Shown piece by piece: positions 45,042 through 57,779 of a DNA stretch of 64,000 bases. The position numbers were made by a program, and so were the translations under genes. The DNA comes from Amphibalanus amphitrite. Lineage: Eukaryota > Arthropoda > Thecostraca > Balanomorpha > Balanidae. The DNA is taken from the NCBI RefSeq assembly GCF_019059575.1, contig NW_024881784.1, positions 1 through 64,000 on the forward strand, read 5' to 3'. Numbering within the stretch: the stretch's first letter is position 1; the number at the start of each line of letters is the position of its first letter. Under the pieces are notes generated by a model. It ran no database searches. It saw nothing but the letters and a program-made list of their open reading frames with translations, and had not been told where the DNA came from.

Positions 45042-46600
45042 TACAAGTCAGACGGGACGAGATGGAATGGAACTTATTGGGTGATATTTTTAAGTACGTT
45101 CTTTTCGGTAGTTGAACGCAACTGCATTTCAGGCGACGGCAGTTGGCTCATTACCAATTTTATGCGATTATGACCGTTTTAAGGACGCCATTAGTTGATG
45201 AGCCATTGCTAGATCTGCATTTTTATTTCACTTATTGGCCATTTCGTACGTTTTATGAATAATTTAGCCACTGAACTGCTACTCAAGCTCAAAACCTTCC
45301 CTGCGAATCAAACAGCAATACCACGATTTTTTTGTGAATTCCCAATTGTCATCATAGTAATTGAAATAGAAGAAAGCAGTAAGCTTATCATCAGTGAAAT
45401 TCTGCTACGGAAAAGTGTGCAAGCTACATCGCACATTTAGTTAGCGGTGTTCTGGTCATGTAGCTCTGTTATCGGTCACCACCACCAGCAAACCTCCCCC
45501 GTCGCCAGTGTGCCTTGTCCGCCCGTCTGTAGGCCTCTGGTCGCCGGCGGGGCTCCGTGACACACGGGGCAGTTTCCAGTGGGTGCTGGTCGGCGGGTCT
45601 CGGTGGATTTGGGACCCGCTGCCTCCGAGACTTATTTATTTATATATTTCACATCGTGAGGCGATTCCACCGTATGCAGTGGCTATTCCATGCCTCGAGT
45701 CAGTTGTGTAATGGGAAGAATGACTGATCTCAAATATGCACTCATACGTACCAACATACAATCATACAGTCGCACCGCATCAAAGACGGACTGAGAGGTC
45801 GAGTCTTCTGGTCCCGGAGTCAATAGGGCCTTTCTGAGCAGGCCTCCTGAAAGCTAGTCAGTCAGTCAGTCGCTAGCCAGCCCTCACAATGTCTCGCTCG
45901 GGACCGCTCGGGAGACGACCAAGGGCTGCCACCGGGGCACCTTGAGCTCCTACGGGTGCATGGTGTGATGGGTCGTGCTTGTGCGTCCTGGTACGCTCCT
46001 CGAGCTCCCATCCGTGTGATGGATCTCCCGCTGAGCTCTGCTGGCTGAACTGCGGTATCCTGTCGAATGGTCAGTCCTGGTTCTACCCCGTGTCTTCCTA
46101 ACACAGTTACCTGTCTCTCACAGTTCCTGTCATTTGGTGTAGCATTCCTGCTGCTGCCGACCACCTTCCGCTGCTCTGTCAAGATTCAAGAACCATCTCC
46201 ATTCAATCAGCCTCCGTTAATGAAGCCCTGAGCCTTGGACATTTCGGGTGATAGCATTCGCCGTTAGCGGCTCTCAGCCGGTGCTAGTCCGTTGTCAGGC
46301 GCTGTCCGTAACCGTCAGCTAGACTGCTACCCGTAACTCAGCCCGTCAGTATACAATTGATCGTTGGGTGCCCTGTGATTATCAGTCTTTCAGGTTCTGT
46401 CAGTTTGTCAGGCTCTGCACCAGCTCGTCATCCCATACCAACCTTCATCAGCTCGTCATCCCACATCAGCCCGTCGGCCTCCAGTCCCTGTCCGCCTCCA
46501 TCGGCCCAGTCCGCCTCCATCGGCCTCCGTCAGCCTCCGTCCGTCTCTGTGGGCCTCCGTCTGCCTCTGTGGGCCTGTCACTGTCTGGGCGGGTGGCCCC
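45042..46600. other. spacer or intron with short C/T-rich repeats
   Basis: AT-rich to ~45480, then mixed. 46400-46580 is a loose tandem of CGCCTCCATCGGCC- and GTGGGCCTCCGTC-like units. A 106-codon frame on the minus strand (45862-46182) was not recognised. Confidence 0.55.
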
Positions 46601-49600
46601 CGCATCTCTAATACGGCACGGCGGGGGCGGTAATTGGCGCTGTCCACGCGCCGCGCCCGCCGCCGACGATGAATACCGCGCCGCGTTCGACACGGCCGTC
46701 ATCGGCGCCGGCGCCGGCCCGGGCGTCCCGGCGGACCCGGGAGGCACCCCGCCACACGGCCAATTATCGCTGCGCACCACAAAAAGGCGGCGCGCGCCGA
46801 TAGCGCCGCGCTAAGCCGCCGACGCGCTAACGACTGGCGGCTTTCAGCGGCGTGAATCGGCCGGCTTTGCGGCCGGTGTCATCGCGCGATCGGCCGCGCC
46901 GGACGGCTCACCGGGATCACGGGCCGCAGAGCCGGCGGCGCTGGCCGACCCGGCTCCCCGGCGGCGATATAGTCCGGCGGCCAGACGCTATCGCGCATTA
47001 CCATACTAATGTGCCGGCGGCGGTCCGCGCCGCGCCGGCCGGCCACCGTAAACTGCGTCGGCACCGACAGGCCGCCGTCGGCCACGCGCCGCGCTGAGCC
47101 GCACGGGGAGCGCCGCCGCCGCCGCGGGGTTATCTGCGACCCCGGCTGGTCGGGCCGGGTCCCGCCCCGCACACGGGACCTCCGCAGGCTGGCTCAGTGG
47201 TGCGAGTGATAGATGTTAGGGGGAAGTGACTCGGAGGCCCATTTGACAATGGCTGCGATACAATGAGCAGTCGAATGATATGTGTTGGACCCGCCAATAG
47301 CATTGCAGACGCTTTGAATCACGAGTACTTTTCCCAAAGTTTGCATTAAAATGACTTCTCTCGACATTTCCGCTTTCATATGGCCAATATTCTAGCAGTT
47401 AACCTTGCTGATGACTATGCGTTGGTAAGGAACACTGTTGAACATTTTAGCCAAGCTAGGTTAAAGCCAAGAAACCATGCCGTATTATATCGTCTTCAGA
47501 TTTCCTACCTGATGCGATTGCCTATCTGTTCAGTTACGAACTGCGCCAGGCTGTTATCTTTGCTCTCGGACGGATTATGGTTACGGTTATGCGGCCTCCG
47601 ACTCGCCCATTTCTGCCGTCAGAGCGCGCCTCTCGATCACGGCGCGATGCCCCGGTATCGCCCTGTCGACTGTGTATCCGCGGCCCTCCGCGGCCCGTAT
47701 CTCCCGCGACCTGTCGCCGAGCCCGATTAAACCGTGTCCCGGTGACGGACGATGATGTGTTATTGCGTCCGCCGTCTGCCGGCAGCTGCCGCCGATCGGC
47801 CCGCTATGCATACTGCTGTGAATACGCGTCTCCGTATATCGGCCACAACGAGCGGCCGGAACGGCACCGAGCAAATTGGCAACGGCGCTCGGATTGTGTC
47901 TGAGGAGGAGTTGTGGCACCGCCTGTCAGAACGGGTGTCATAGCGGCGCGATTTATCGCGATTGGCCGCCGCGCCCGGGTAGTCGGCCGGCGCGGTTTTG
48001 TGCGTGATGGCCGGCTCCCCCGGCGCGGACAAAGTGGCCGCCAGTTATTGGCATACCGCTGTCAGTGGCGACCGCCGCCGACCGACGGCCGGGGGCCGAT
48101 AAATGGATAGCCGACGACAAACGCCGGCCACTCTGAATAACAGCCCCGCTGATGCTCGCTAACATCCTATTCATCCGGCGGATTTGTGACTATAATGTCA
48201 TGGCTGGCTGGAAGGGCTTGTGACAGCCGATTCTTTGCATTTAGATATGACGTTATGGCTGCTCTTTATATTTCCTTTTAGATGGAGTGGCTTTGCTGTT
48301 GCCGTTTTGATAATCCAGCTATTTATTTGCTATGCGTAAATATGCGGCGAGTATATTTTCATTTTGTTTAACGCAGCCATTCAGCCGTGGCCCTCCTTGC
48401 TCGAGGGCTTTATCGCCCTGGCCCCTGCCAGCCGAGCAAGAAATCCTGTAAAAGAATCGGCTTCAGTAATGAGTGAGAATTTAATTAACTGACAACTGTT
48501 TCCCGATTTTTTAATGGCCAAGGGGAGGCGCCAGGGAAGTTTTGTCATTTTTGTTGTCGGCGGCTGAGGAGCGACTTCAGCTAATCTGTTCTCGGAAGGA
48601 GATTGGGAAGGGTGGCGGGGACAGGTCCAGATAGTTTGCCGGGACTGCTGGCCAGTCGGAGGAGGGCCGAGCGATCCCAATTCTGATTGGGGCTAGGGTG
48701 AGTTTAGGCGTGGAGGCGCGTCTTCAATCCTCAGTCTCACATTAGTTGATGCCTGGTAGCGGGATGCTAGATAGAGACTTTTATTCTTTTATTTCTTTAG
48801 GTCTTTTATTATTGACGTTTTGTTGTTTTCGCCCCAGAGTATATTTGAATGCCATCACCCATTCAAATCAGCCTCGGTCCGCTGCCGATCGCCTCCTGTC
48901 CGTGTAGGAGCGTCACAAATCGGTGGGATCACCATCAGCAGAGGTCGTCCGAATCTCCTCACATTGGCTGACCCCAGCAGCGCGTCGCTGGCTATGACCG
49001 GGCGGCTCTGCAGTTTGCAGGTCAATCGGCTCGGCGGTGCGGCTATTTAGCACGTCGCCCACCACTGACATAGCTTCATATAGGCCCTGGAGCTGCTTGG
49101 GTAGGGCTGGAGCTGGAATTGGAGCTAATCCTGAGACTGGAGGGCTTATCGGTGGCGTGACGGCCTCGTTGGGCCAAACCTGCCCTAGACACGGTGACGC
49201 TTCACCACCTGCCAGCCGACCGACGCGACGCTGCCGCTCCCACCGCGCACACCCGGCCGGCCGGCCTGCGGTTTTATCGACTTTTGATTCGTGTTTGCGT
49301 GTCGCTGGCGAATGAAGACCTGTTTGCGCCATCCATTCACATGGAGCGCCTCGTCACATGATAAACTGCGCCTCTGAAGGCGCACTCGGCCCGGCTGTAT
49401 GGCCCGGCCGCTAATCCCGCGGTGAGGCGACTGATCCGACTGCTCGGTCTCCGCCGCTCTTCAGGCGGTGCTGACTTGAATGGAGACCGGTCGAGACAGC
49501 GGGACGGAAAAGTCAGAATTCACAGCAAGCTTACGTTCTGCTCACAGGCAAATGTGTAAGGAGTTTTGGTCATACAGAACGGACTCGGGAGGCTGTTGCG

Positions 49601-50376
49601 TTGAGTTTATTCAGCGACACTGCCGACACAGTCGATCCCTTCAATCAGTGTCCTCTGAACAGATGGAGTTGAGACCTTTGTGTCCGGTCCCACACTCCAC
49701 CGTTTCATGGATGGGATGGCTGCGGCTCCGTCGGACCGCAGTCGGTACCGCATTGATCCCGGTCAGCAGATGTGACCGGAGCCGGGCGGCTGGGCGGGTC
49801 CGGCGGCCATTGGAGCGACTCTGACCGCGCACCGACGGAGCACCGCCCACCCGCCCCCGCCCCCGCCCGGCGGCCACGCCCCATACCCACTGCATCCGGC
49901 GGGGCAGCGGACGGCGCAGGTCGAGCCGCGGCTACCAAATGTCGGCGGAATGAGCCTCGAGCAGACTGGACCCGAATGTGCTCACGGCTCAGTCTTCAAA
50001 AGAGGGTCGCTCCTAGTCGAAAGGAAATGTGTTTGAATCCAACTGTGAGAGTGTGAGGGGCGGACCATCTCACCAAGCTGCTCAATTCATACATCATGTC
50101 GAATTTCACCAACCGCTGGTCACTAGAGACATGATACCGCCGATCCGTCGAGATTGATTACTGATCGCAGGGAGACACTGATATGTATGAAACGACACTT
50201 ATTCAGCTTATGGTCAGGGGAGCTATGGTTGGTCATCGGCTGGAGGTCCGAAACGTTTATCCTGCAGGTGATAGCACACGCTCTTTCCCTTTCACTGTTG
50301 TCACTTTTACATTTCAAGGCAGTAGTATTTGGTATTCGTTTAAATGCATGCTGAGCTGAAATGTCTCGGACGTTAT

Positions 50377-51220
50377 TACGAGCGAGCGAGCGCAGCGAGC
50401 GAAGCGAAGTCTTTTCAATATAACGGAAAAATCTCAGTATGAGTGGCCCGGCCCGGCCCGGCCCGGCCCGGCCGGCCTGTAATGCTTTTGAGAGGCTTAT
50501 ATCTCAGCAACCGCTGGACCGATTGGCCTGCGGTCTTTTTTTGTTGGGTAGCCCCATCCCTTCTACCCCGTAATTGACTACTTTTGATACATCTCAGTGA
50601 CCGCCGTGGCACGTGCCACGTGAAAAGTCAAGGGTGTTCAAGCTGTTTTGCAAAAGTAGTGATTTTGAGAGGCTCATATCTCAGCAGCCGCTAGGGCAAT
50701 TGTCTTGCGATAATTTTTGTACGGTAGCTGCATCCCTTCTACCAAAAATAGGATACTCTCGATGCATGTGGGTCGCCCCCAGTGCACGTGCAAAATACAA
50801 CAATAAGAGGTGTCAAATTTGTTCCCATTTTAATAACTCGGTAATTACTTGGGCGATTTCGCTGAAACTTGGCGAAATTCCCATGTGTTGCGGTTAGGGT
50901 GCTACTGCACGTGCGCACGTGCAGGGGGCGTTTCCAGATCTCGAGAACGGCTGGGCCCATTGTGCTCAAATTTGGTACACGGCTGGGGACCGGTTAGTAG
51001 GGTGCCGTGCAAAAGTCAGTTTGGACCCCGTTTGCACGTGCGCACGTGCAGAATGCCGCTTCCAGATCTCAGGAACGGCTGGGCCGATTGCGTTCAAATT
51101 TGGCACACCGCTAGCGACCGTTTAGAAGGGTGCTTTGCACAAGCCCCGTTGGAAGTAGGTACCCTCTCGCCCTTCCGCACGTGCAGGGCTCACTATCTCG
51201 CTCGCTCGTTCTTCGCCCAA
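50377..51220. repeat. degenerate ~110-180-bp repeat with CACGTG palindromes
   Basis: Successive units share a TATCTCAGCA(A/G)CCGCT or CCAGATCTC(A/G)(A/G)GAACGGCTGGG core, a variant TTCAAATTTGG(C/T)ACAC and an ending TAG(A/T)AGGGTGC. TGCACGTGCGCACGTGCA, a perfect 18-bp palindrome, occurs at 50906-50923 and 51033-51050; further CACGTG at ~50609-50622, ~50780 and ~51179. The region is framed by GAGCGAGCGAGCGCAGCGAG (~50380) and CTCGCTCGCTCG (~51198). Probably an amplified transposon fragment. Confidence 0.75.
50447..50475. repeat. GGCCC pentanucleotide repeat
   Basis: Five to six GGCCC units within the CACGTG-rich repeat region. Confidence 0.9.
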
Positions 51221-51395
51221 AAGGCGTTTTACTGGTGGTTATGTAGCGGCGTAGCCGTGTTCTGATCTGCGCCGTGTCAGCGTTAGCACAGTGTACGCTG
51301 TCACACCGGACAGTGGTTTTGAGCTGCGTAACCGTTTTGTGACCATTCTATGACCTGTCGGCGGCAGTCGGTCCGTTCCCCGCTGTCTGACTCGG

Positions 51396-51503
51396 CGGTG
51401 GCCCGGGTCAGACCGAGGCGGACCGCTCCTTCGGTGGCCCGGGTCAGACCGAGGCGGACCGCTCCTTCGGTGGCCCGGGTCAGGCTGAGGCGGACCGCTC
51501 CTT
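51396..51503. repeat. 36-bp tandem repeat, three copies
   Basis: Units begin CGGTGGCCCGGGTCAG and end GCGGACCGCTCCTT; the third has two substitutions. Divisible by three, so it yields a repetitive frame, but no gene context supports translation. Confidence 0.95.
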
Positions 51504-54500
51504 CGGTGCGGGCGGCCGCCCCCGACCGCTCTTTATCAGCGGTTTCTTGTTAATTGGCACGCGGCCGGCGGCGCGATGCGATCTGGCGGCGGCGGCGGCG
51601 GGTGCCGACAGCGGCCGATGGCGTCCGTCGGGGGTGGTCCGGTGCGGCGCGCCCCTGTTTGTTGTATTTCCCGGCGGCGTTATTGGGCGGCCACCGGGCG
51701 GTGGCGGCCGGCGCGCCGGGGAGCCGCCCGTCTCAATGACGGCCCCCCGCCGACACCACGCAGAGATATTATTGGCCCATAAACTTATCTTGTTAGGGCG
51801 GCGGCCGCCCCGCTGCGGCGCCAGCGCGTGTTTTATTGGTCTGATCCGTCAGCGCGAGACGCGCCGGTCCCGGACCAGCTCTCCGCGGTCGGCGGTCCGG
51901 CCGGGCGGTCCGGATCGGGCGGCCCACTGGCACCCTTTCTCGGCGACGAGCCGACTCCGGCCTCTTCCCGTTCTCGGCCACCTCTCCGGCTCGACCATCC
52001 CCCAGTTCCCAGCCCCCCCCCCCTCTGACATTGCAGGTGGTCCGAGAGAGGGGCATCCGTCCGGTCCGCGGCACAACTGATTAGCCGGCCCGACCAGCCG
52101 CCGGCCGCTCCCGGTTTGCTTTGCAATTAGTGCGCTCCAATTTGAGTGGCGGGCACGTGCATGACGTGTGCGGCTGCCGCCGCCCCGCAGCATTTCTGTG
52201 AAACGCCGTCGACAGCAAACACATCCAACACCACTTACAGCGGTGATGAGTTTCGGCGTGCGGCACGATAGGGCGGTGGCCGTTTTGGAACCGCGCCGCT
52301 CAAAGGGTGCCGCTATCGGCGGGGCGGCGATCCGGCTCCGGTCACTGCGATGGGTGCCGGACGCTGATTGTTTTAGATAGGCGGCACTCCCGTCTGCCAT
52401 CTGGACATTGCCAGTGGTGGTATCTATGCTTATTTCTATCACATCGTCCCCCGCTCCGTGTGTGCGCTGACCTCTCGGTGGTGCTGGAGTCCAGGCGGCA
52501 GGCCTCCCGCTCCCGGCTGGCTGGTTTTGCCGCAATGTAGTAGCTAGGAGGAGGTGCACCGCTCACCGGAGATGGACGGGAGGGCAGCTCAGCTCCCGGT
52601 GGGTGCTGCCTTGTGCTGTCTCCGGCCCCAGCCGGTCGCGCGCCTCCCTCACCCCTATAGTGTGCCCTGAACTGTCTCGCCGTGTCTTCGCGCCGTCTTG
52701 TAGCGTTTTGTCCCATTCCGCGTCGCCGGCAGGCCGGTATGGAGCCCTTTCCGTGCCATCGAACCGTTGGCTCGCAGGTATTCGCTGCTTCGACGGCGTT
52801 CTGATCCGCGGGAATGTCTCCTCGACGCTCTCACTCCCCCCCCCCCCACCGCTGCTCGTCCCACGCGACTCCGTTTTTAAGCCGGCTCATAAAAGTGGTC
52901 TAGCTTGGCTGGAAAATTCCAATCATCGCGTGAAACCATGCTTAAAAAATTGAAATGTGCCGGCGGTGTCGTTTTAATAGTGGGCTCGGGAGCGGCCTGG
53001 CTTTGAATCAATTAGTGGGGCCCGTCGAGCCGCGGCTGGTGCCGCGTCTCTTGGTCGGGCGGTGGGCAGAGACTGAGGAAAAACGGCCCGTCCCGCCGCC
53101 GGGCCCACCGCGGCCGCTTACCGGATCAGATGGAAATTGTTCAACTTGCGAAGAAAATAAAATTTAGATAGGATGTAATTTGATGAGAAGTGGCTGGAAC
53201 AAAGAAGTTAGGCCGAGTTGAGGCGCTGGGATTGGAGTGGTGACAGCAGAATATGGCCTGTTGACGGGGCGAGACGCCGCCGCCGCCGCCCGTCAGCGAT
53301 CACATTTATCTTGGTCGCAGGCGTGTTTTTACACTCGTCGGAAAGCTTTCTGTTTTTATCTGAGTGTCGATGGAAATGTGTCGCCGCGGGCTGTTGGCTG
53401 AGAGGCGCACAGGGAGGCGCAGTAAGTTGTATTAATGGCCGGCCGCTGAGCCGAGGTGACGAATGTTACTGACATTCTCCGGCCTTGATCGCTGCGCCAC
53501 AGATCCTGGCCCAGTGCTGCCTCTGTCCGCTGCGATCTTTTTGTCGAGAGGCGCTCCCCTCTGGAGAGCTACCGAATTCAGCCATGATAGCCGGCGCCGA
53601 GCGTTTTACACCCGCCGTTTATGGCCCATAACTGACTACTCAAATGTTAAGAGCTTCAATTTTAACTTGATAATTCGCGGCCGAATATTTATACGCTCTG
53701 TAAATCAGCGGGACCGACAATGGCACCGCTGCGGCGCGGAGGAGTTGTGTCGTGGACGCTGCTGCCGCACCACTGTGTTAAAATGTGCCGCCGGTTTACG
53801 AGCCGCGCTGCAGACACTCTACTGGTGTCCAGGTTCGGACAGAGGCCGGCCGACATTGGCGCCGTCCCGCTGAGGTGTGAGTCTGGTGCCGGGATGGTCG
53901 TATGCAGTACTGGAGCGGGTTTACAGCGTCCTGCTCCGGTCAATGGAGGTGGCTACCTCGGACCAAAGGCGACTCCGAGGTGCGACAATGACGAATGTGC
54001 GGGCCGCACTGAGTCACTCCTGCTCCTCCTCGTTGGACGGAGGCACTGCGTCTTTTTTGGGCCTTGCGATAGTGCACACTGCACATCTTTCTGGATGCCG
54101 TGAAAGTGCAGCATCTTTCTCAAGTTTCAACCTGGCGGCGGCATAGCATCTTTGCACAGATCCCGTTGTGCTCAAGTGTGCATTCAGGTGCGCCTTTTAT
54201 GTGTTCAATAAGAGACCGCAGTTTCACATCCAACTATTTTCCCCGTTGCTCCACTATCGGTCTGCCACCCCTCCGCCCGCTGTGGGTCAGACCGCGGCCG
54301 TCCCCTCACCCCGCGCCCCGGGGCCAGGCGGCGTCTCCGGGCGGCTCTGCGGTCGACAAGCTGCTGTAATCGACAGCTTTGCGCCGCGCTCCGACCGGTG
54401 ATCCGGCAATTTGCATCGGCTCAGCGGCGGCGCGCACCATCTGATCCAATTACAGCGGTGTCGGGACGGAGGCGTTTTATCACGGCGGCTTAGGCGGCCG

Positions 54501-56211
54501 CCGGGACCCAGGTGCCGTCGGCTCCGGCGGTGATTTGTCCGGATGGAGCAGCAGCGGGAGGCGGTGGGGGCCGGCCCGGCACCGATCCGGACGACAGCCA
54601 TCAGCCATATCAGTTCCCTCGGATTGTCCCCTCTCTGCCGCCGCTGGAGTGGCAGTGTTCGGTGATCAGTGGGAAGGAAAGGGAAGGTGACGAGAGATTT
54701 GAGATCGGGCTGGAGCGGCAAAGTGACGCTTTCCCGGATTTATCAAATCATCGCTGTTGAAGCGATATGCGTTAGAAACATGACTCGTTTGTTGTCAGCT
54801 GCCAGGCAAACCTGACAGACAGCAAGGGCTGTCAGGTCCTTTGGGAGCCTCGGCTCTCGCCATACTCCTTGGCCGATGTTCCCGGGGAGATCTTGGCGGC
54901 CGCCCCATCAGCCGTGTCTGTCGCCGAAGACACACGGACAGTGTACACTTTTGGCTCGTTAGCGTCAGAAACGACGGACCGATGAGCTGTGCCAGCAACC
55001 AGCTGACCGATCGACGCATCTTAGAAACCAGTATTTTGAATTTTGATCCTAGCCAGTCGGGCGTCGGAAAGTGTGATGGAATTAGTTAGTGATGTTTAGC
55101 TGCAGTGACAAACACATCGCATTTGACGTGTTTTGACGATCTCTAGGTGACCATTTCCACTCCTCGTCATATTGTCGGCTCAGTTTGCCTCTTGCATTTG
55201 TAATGCCTTCGCCAGTGTCGCTTTCCTCGGTCTTCTGGCGCCCTGTCCCCTCCTTGCGTTGCTGTCCGCCGGCCACCGTCTGTCTCCTGGCCTGAGGAGT
55301 GTTTGATGGAGACGGACGACCCCCGGCCGAGATGAGGTGACCGCCGTGTCCTCTCCGACTCCACCCCCGGCGTAATGAAGTGTCAGGTGCGGCCGGCGGC
55401 CGGAGCCGCCCGCTGACGCACCCGCTGATGACGCGGGGTCGGTGGACGCCCAAAGTCACCGATAGATCCTCACCGGAACGAATATTGGGCGGAGCATGGA
55501 AGTGTGGCGATGTAGGGCTCCACCATTCCAAATCTGCAATATTTATGTGAAGGAAGTTATCATGAAATGACAATAATGAACTGAAGGGGGCGCAGTTTTA
55601 AGATCTGCGACAGTGTCTTGGCTGGATGATTTTTAAGCACGGCTAATCGCATAGCCTCCGTTGCATTGAAGCTGCACTTAGTTAAATATAAAGTATTGCG
55701 AAGCTCAAACTTTTTCGTATCATTGGGGTGCCAACTTTCGGATTGACATTATTGCAATTGAACAATAACACCATTCGGATAGCTTTCAAGCGTTGTGGGT
55801 GGCACAACTGGCCGATAGCATTTTTAATAAAGGTAGGTAACTAACTCGGAAATCATTGTTTGTTATGAAAGTATTTTGCTTCTATATCTGCCCACAACTG
55901 GTATAAATAGGTACCTGTCCTTGAATCATCCAGATATTATTTGTGCTAGCAAACAAGTCCAATCTCGCCTCATGGGTGGATGTTCAATTTGGTGCTTGTC
56001 GTGACATGGATTGTTTGCGTACGCTCCGTGTCATCCCCGCGTTTCTGGGAATATTGTCAGGCTGGATGTTGAGAGCATCGCAAACAGTGTATCGTAATGA
56101 ACAGGGTCTGCTATCTGGTGTCCCACCTGGCGCCGGTACGTGGAGGACTGATCAATGATCACAGATCACACACTGGTCGCGTACCCGGCCGGCCGCGGTA
56201 CCCTGGGGATT

Positions 56212-57523
56212 GATCTGTTACGGGCCAAGTGCGAAGGCTAGTCCGTTTGCGAACGGACTAGTCCATTCGCGAATGGACTAGGCCGTTTGCGAATGGCGGT
56301 CCGTTTGCAAACGGACTAGTCCGTTTGCGAATGGCCGGCCATTCGCGAATGGCCTAGGCCGTTTGCGAACGGACGGGTTTGTGGCGTTGCACTTAGCCGC
56401 CGGAAGCATGGATCCTCGGATTGGGGTACGATTCCGAATGAATGGGGGACCGCTGGTCGATGCAGGGGCGTCGCCGACGGGGGGGGGGGTCGGAGGAGTC
56501 CGGACCCCCCCCCCCTCCACACACACATTCTTGAAAATATGCTGGTCCGACGCCCCCCCCCCTCCCCCCCACACACACTCTTGGCCACGAAAATAGATCA
56601 AGAATAAAATAAAATATTTTAAAAACGATTTTGGTGCATTTTCAAAATAAAATTGTCTAAATCCGAGGAGTTTTCAGTATTTGGTGGGGATTACTTTGAC
56701 TGACCGTCCGACCAGATCCCCTAGTCGAAAATCCGTGGCGACGCCACTGCGTCTATATGTTTAGTTTGTTCTCCGGAGCAGATCTGCGAGCTGGCGCAAC
56801 TCTGGGTTAAGGTCTCCACACACCTGGTCCAGTGGTCCATTCGGGATGCGACTTTCCGCTGAACCCTGCACAACGCGGAAATTATAGCAACGTGTTGCCG
56901 CTGGCCACTGGCCAGGCTTCGGCCACCGATCTGGATCTGGGGGAGGTCAAATATCCCCGTGACCTTCGAACAGCGGAGAGTCGCGTGGTGTGCGGAGACC
57001 ATTAGTACCGTGCTCCGGGCTCCCCGCTGATGACCCGACCTGACCTTGGTCGAGTTTGTGGCGCTCGATTCATTCTGCTCTGGTGTGGTGTACCGGGACG
57101 GTGCGGCTTGTGTGTGGTGAGTGCGGTGCGGTGAGTGTTCGAAAAACTGTTGTGTTGCATTGCATTTAACAATACGCGCACTGCAGGGGGGGTTGCTTTC
57201 AACCCCCTGTGGTTTTTCACAGATCACGAGAAAACGGCGGCGCGCAGCAAAGCCAAATTTTGTATACCTTTTCTCCCATATTCTGCGCACATTATGTGAA
57301 AATGCTGACTCCAGATGACCTCTTGCTGGATATTTCGCACTTGGCCTGACTTCGCACTTGGACTGGGAGCATAAACGCCCGTCCATTCGCAAACGGCCTA
57401 GGCCAACTGCAATAACGCACATGGACTAGTCCATTCGCAAACGGCCTAGTCCAAGTGCGTTATCGCACTTGGACTAGGCCATTCGCGAATGGACTAGCCT
57501 TCGCACTTGGCCCGCAACAGATC
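56212..57523. mobile_element. 1.3-kb element with inverted ends built from 24-bp palindromes
   Basis: Ends GATCTGTTACGGGCCAAGTG at the left and, inverted, GATCTGTTGCGGGCCAAGTG at the right. Next to each end are stacked palindromic modules of the form CTAGTCC-(A/G)TT(C/T)GCGAA-type arms: 56228-56376 on the left, 57389-57500 on the right. Between them lie CGTCGCC...GGCGACG repeats and G/C runs (56480-56560), possibly a nested MITE. No clear target duplication was found and no transposase frame is visible, so the class is open. Confidence 0.6.
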
Positions 57524-57734
57524 TATGGTTATCAATCAGTAGTCGGGTACCCTGTGGGCCGCGGTACGCCACGGGCGCCGATCATTCCTGGCGACAGGTC
57601 AGCTACACTCACTGGCCGGGGTACAGTCGCTCCCAGCAGCTGCAGCACCCCGCGGATTCCACTGAGTTCCGTCAGGATACTGGTCCACGGCTGTCGGCTG
57701 TCCGCTGTCGGACACGCCCGCCAGTCCGGGTGGC

Positions 57735-57779
57735 GTGTCCGCGCCGGCCGTGTCCGCGCCGGCCGTGTCCGCGCCGGCC
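57735..57779. repeat. 15-bp tandem repeat, three copies
   Basis: GTGTCCGCGCCGGCC repeated exactly three times. Confidence 0.97.

Noticed and set aside
56463..56746. Small hAT-like MITE (CAGGGGCGTCGCC ... GGCGACGCCACTG)
   Set aside because: Ends look right but the flanking octamers match poorly; left as a possibility within the larger element.
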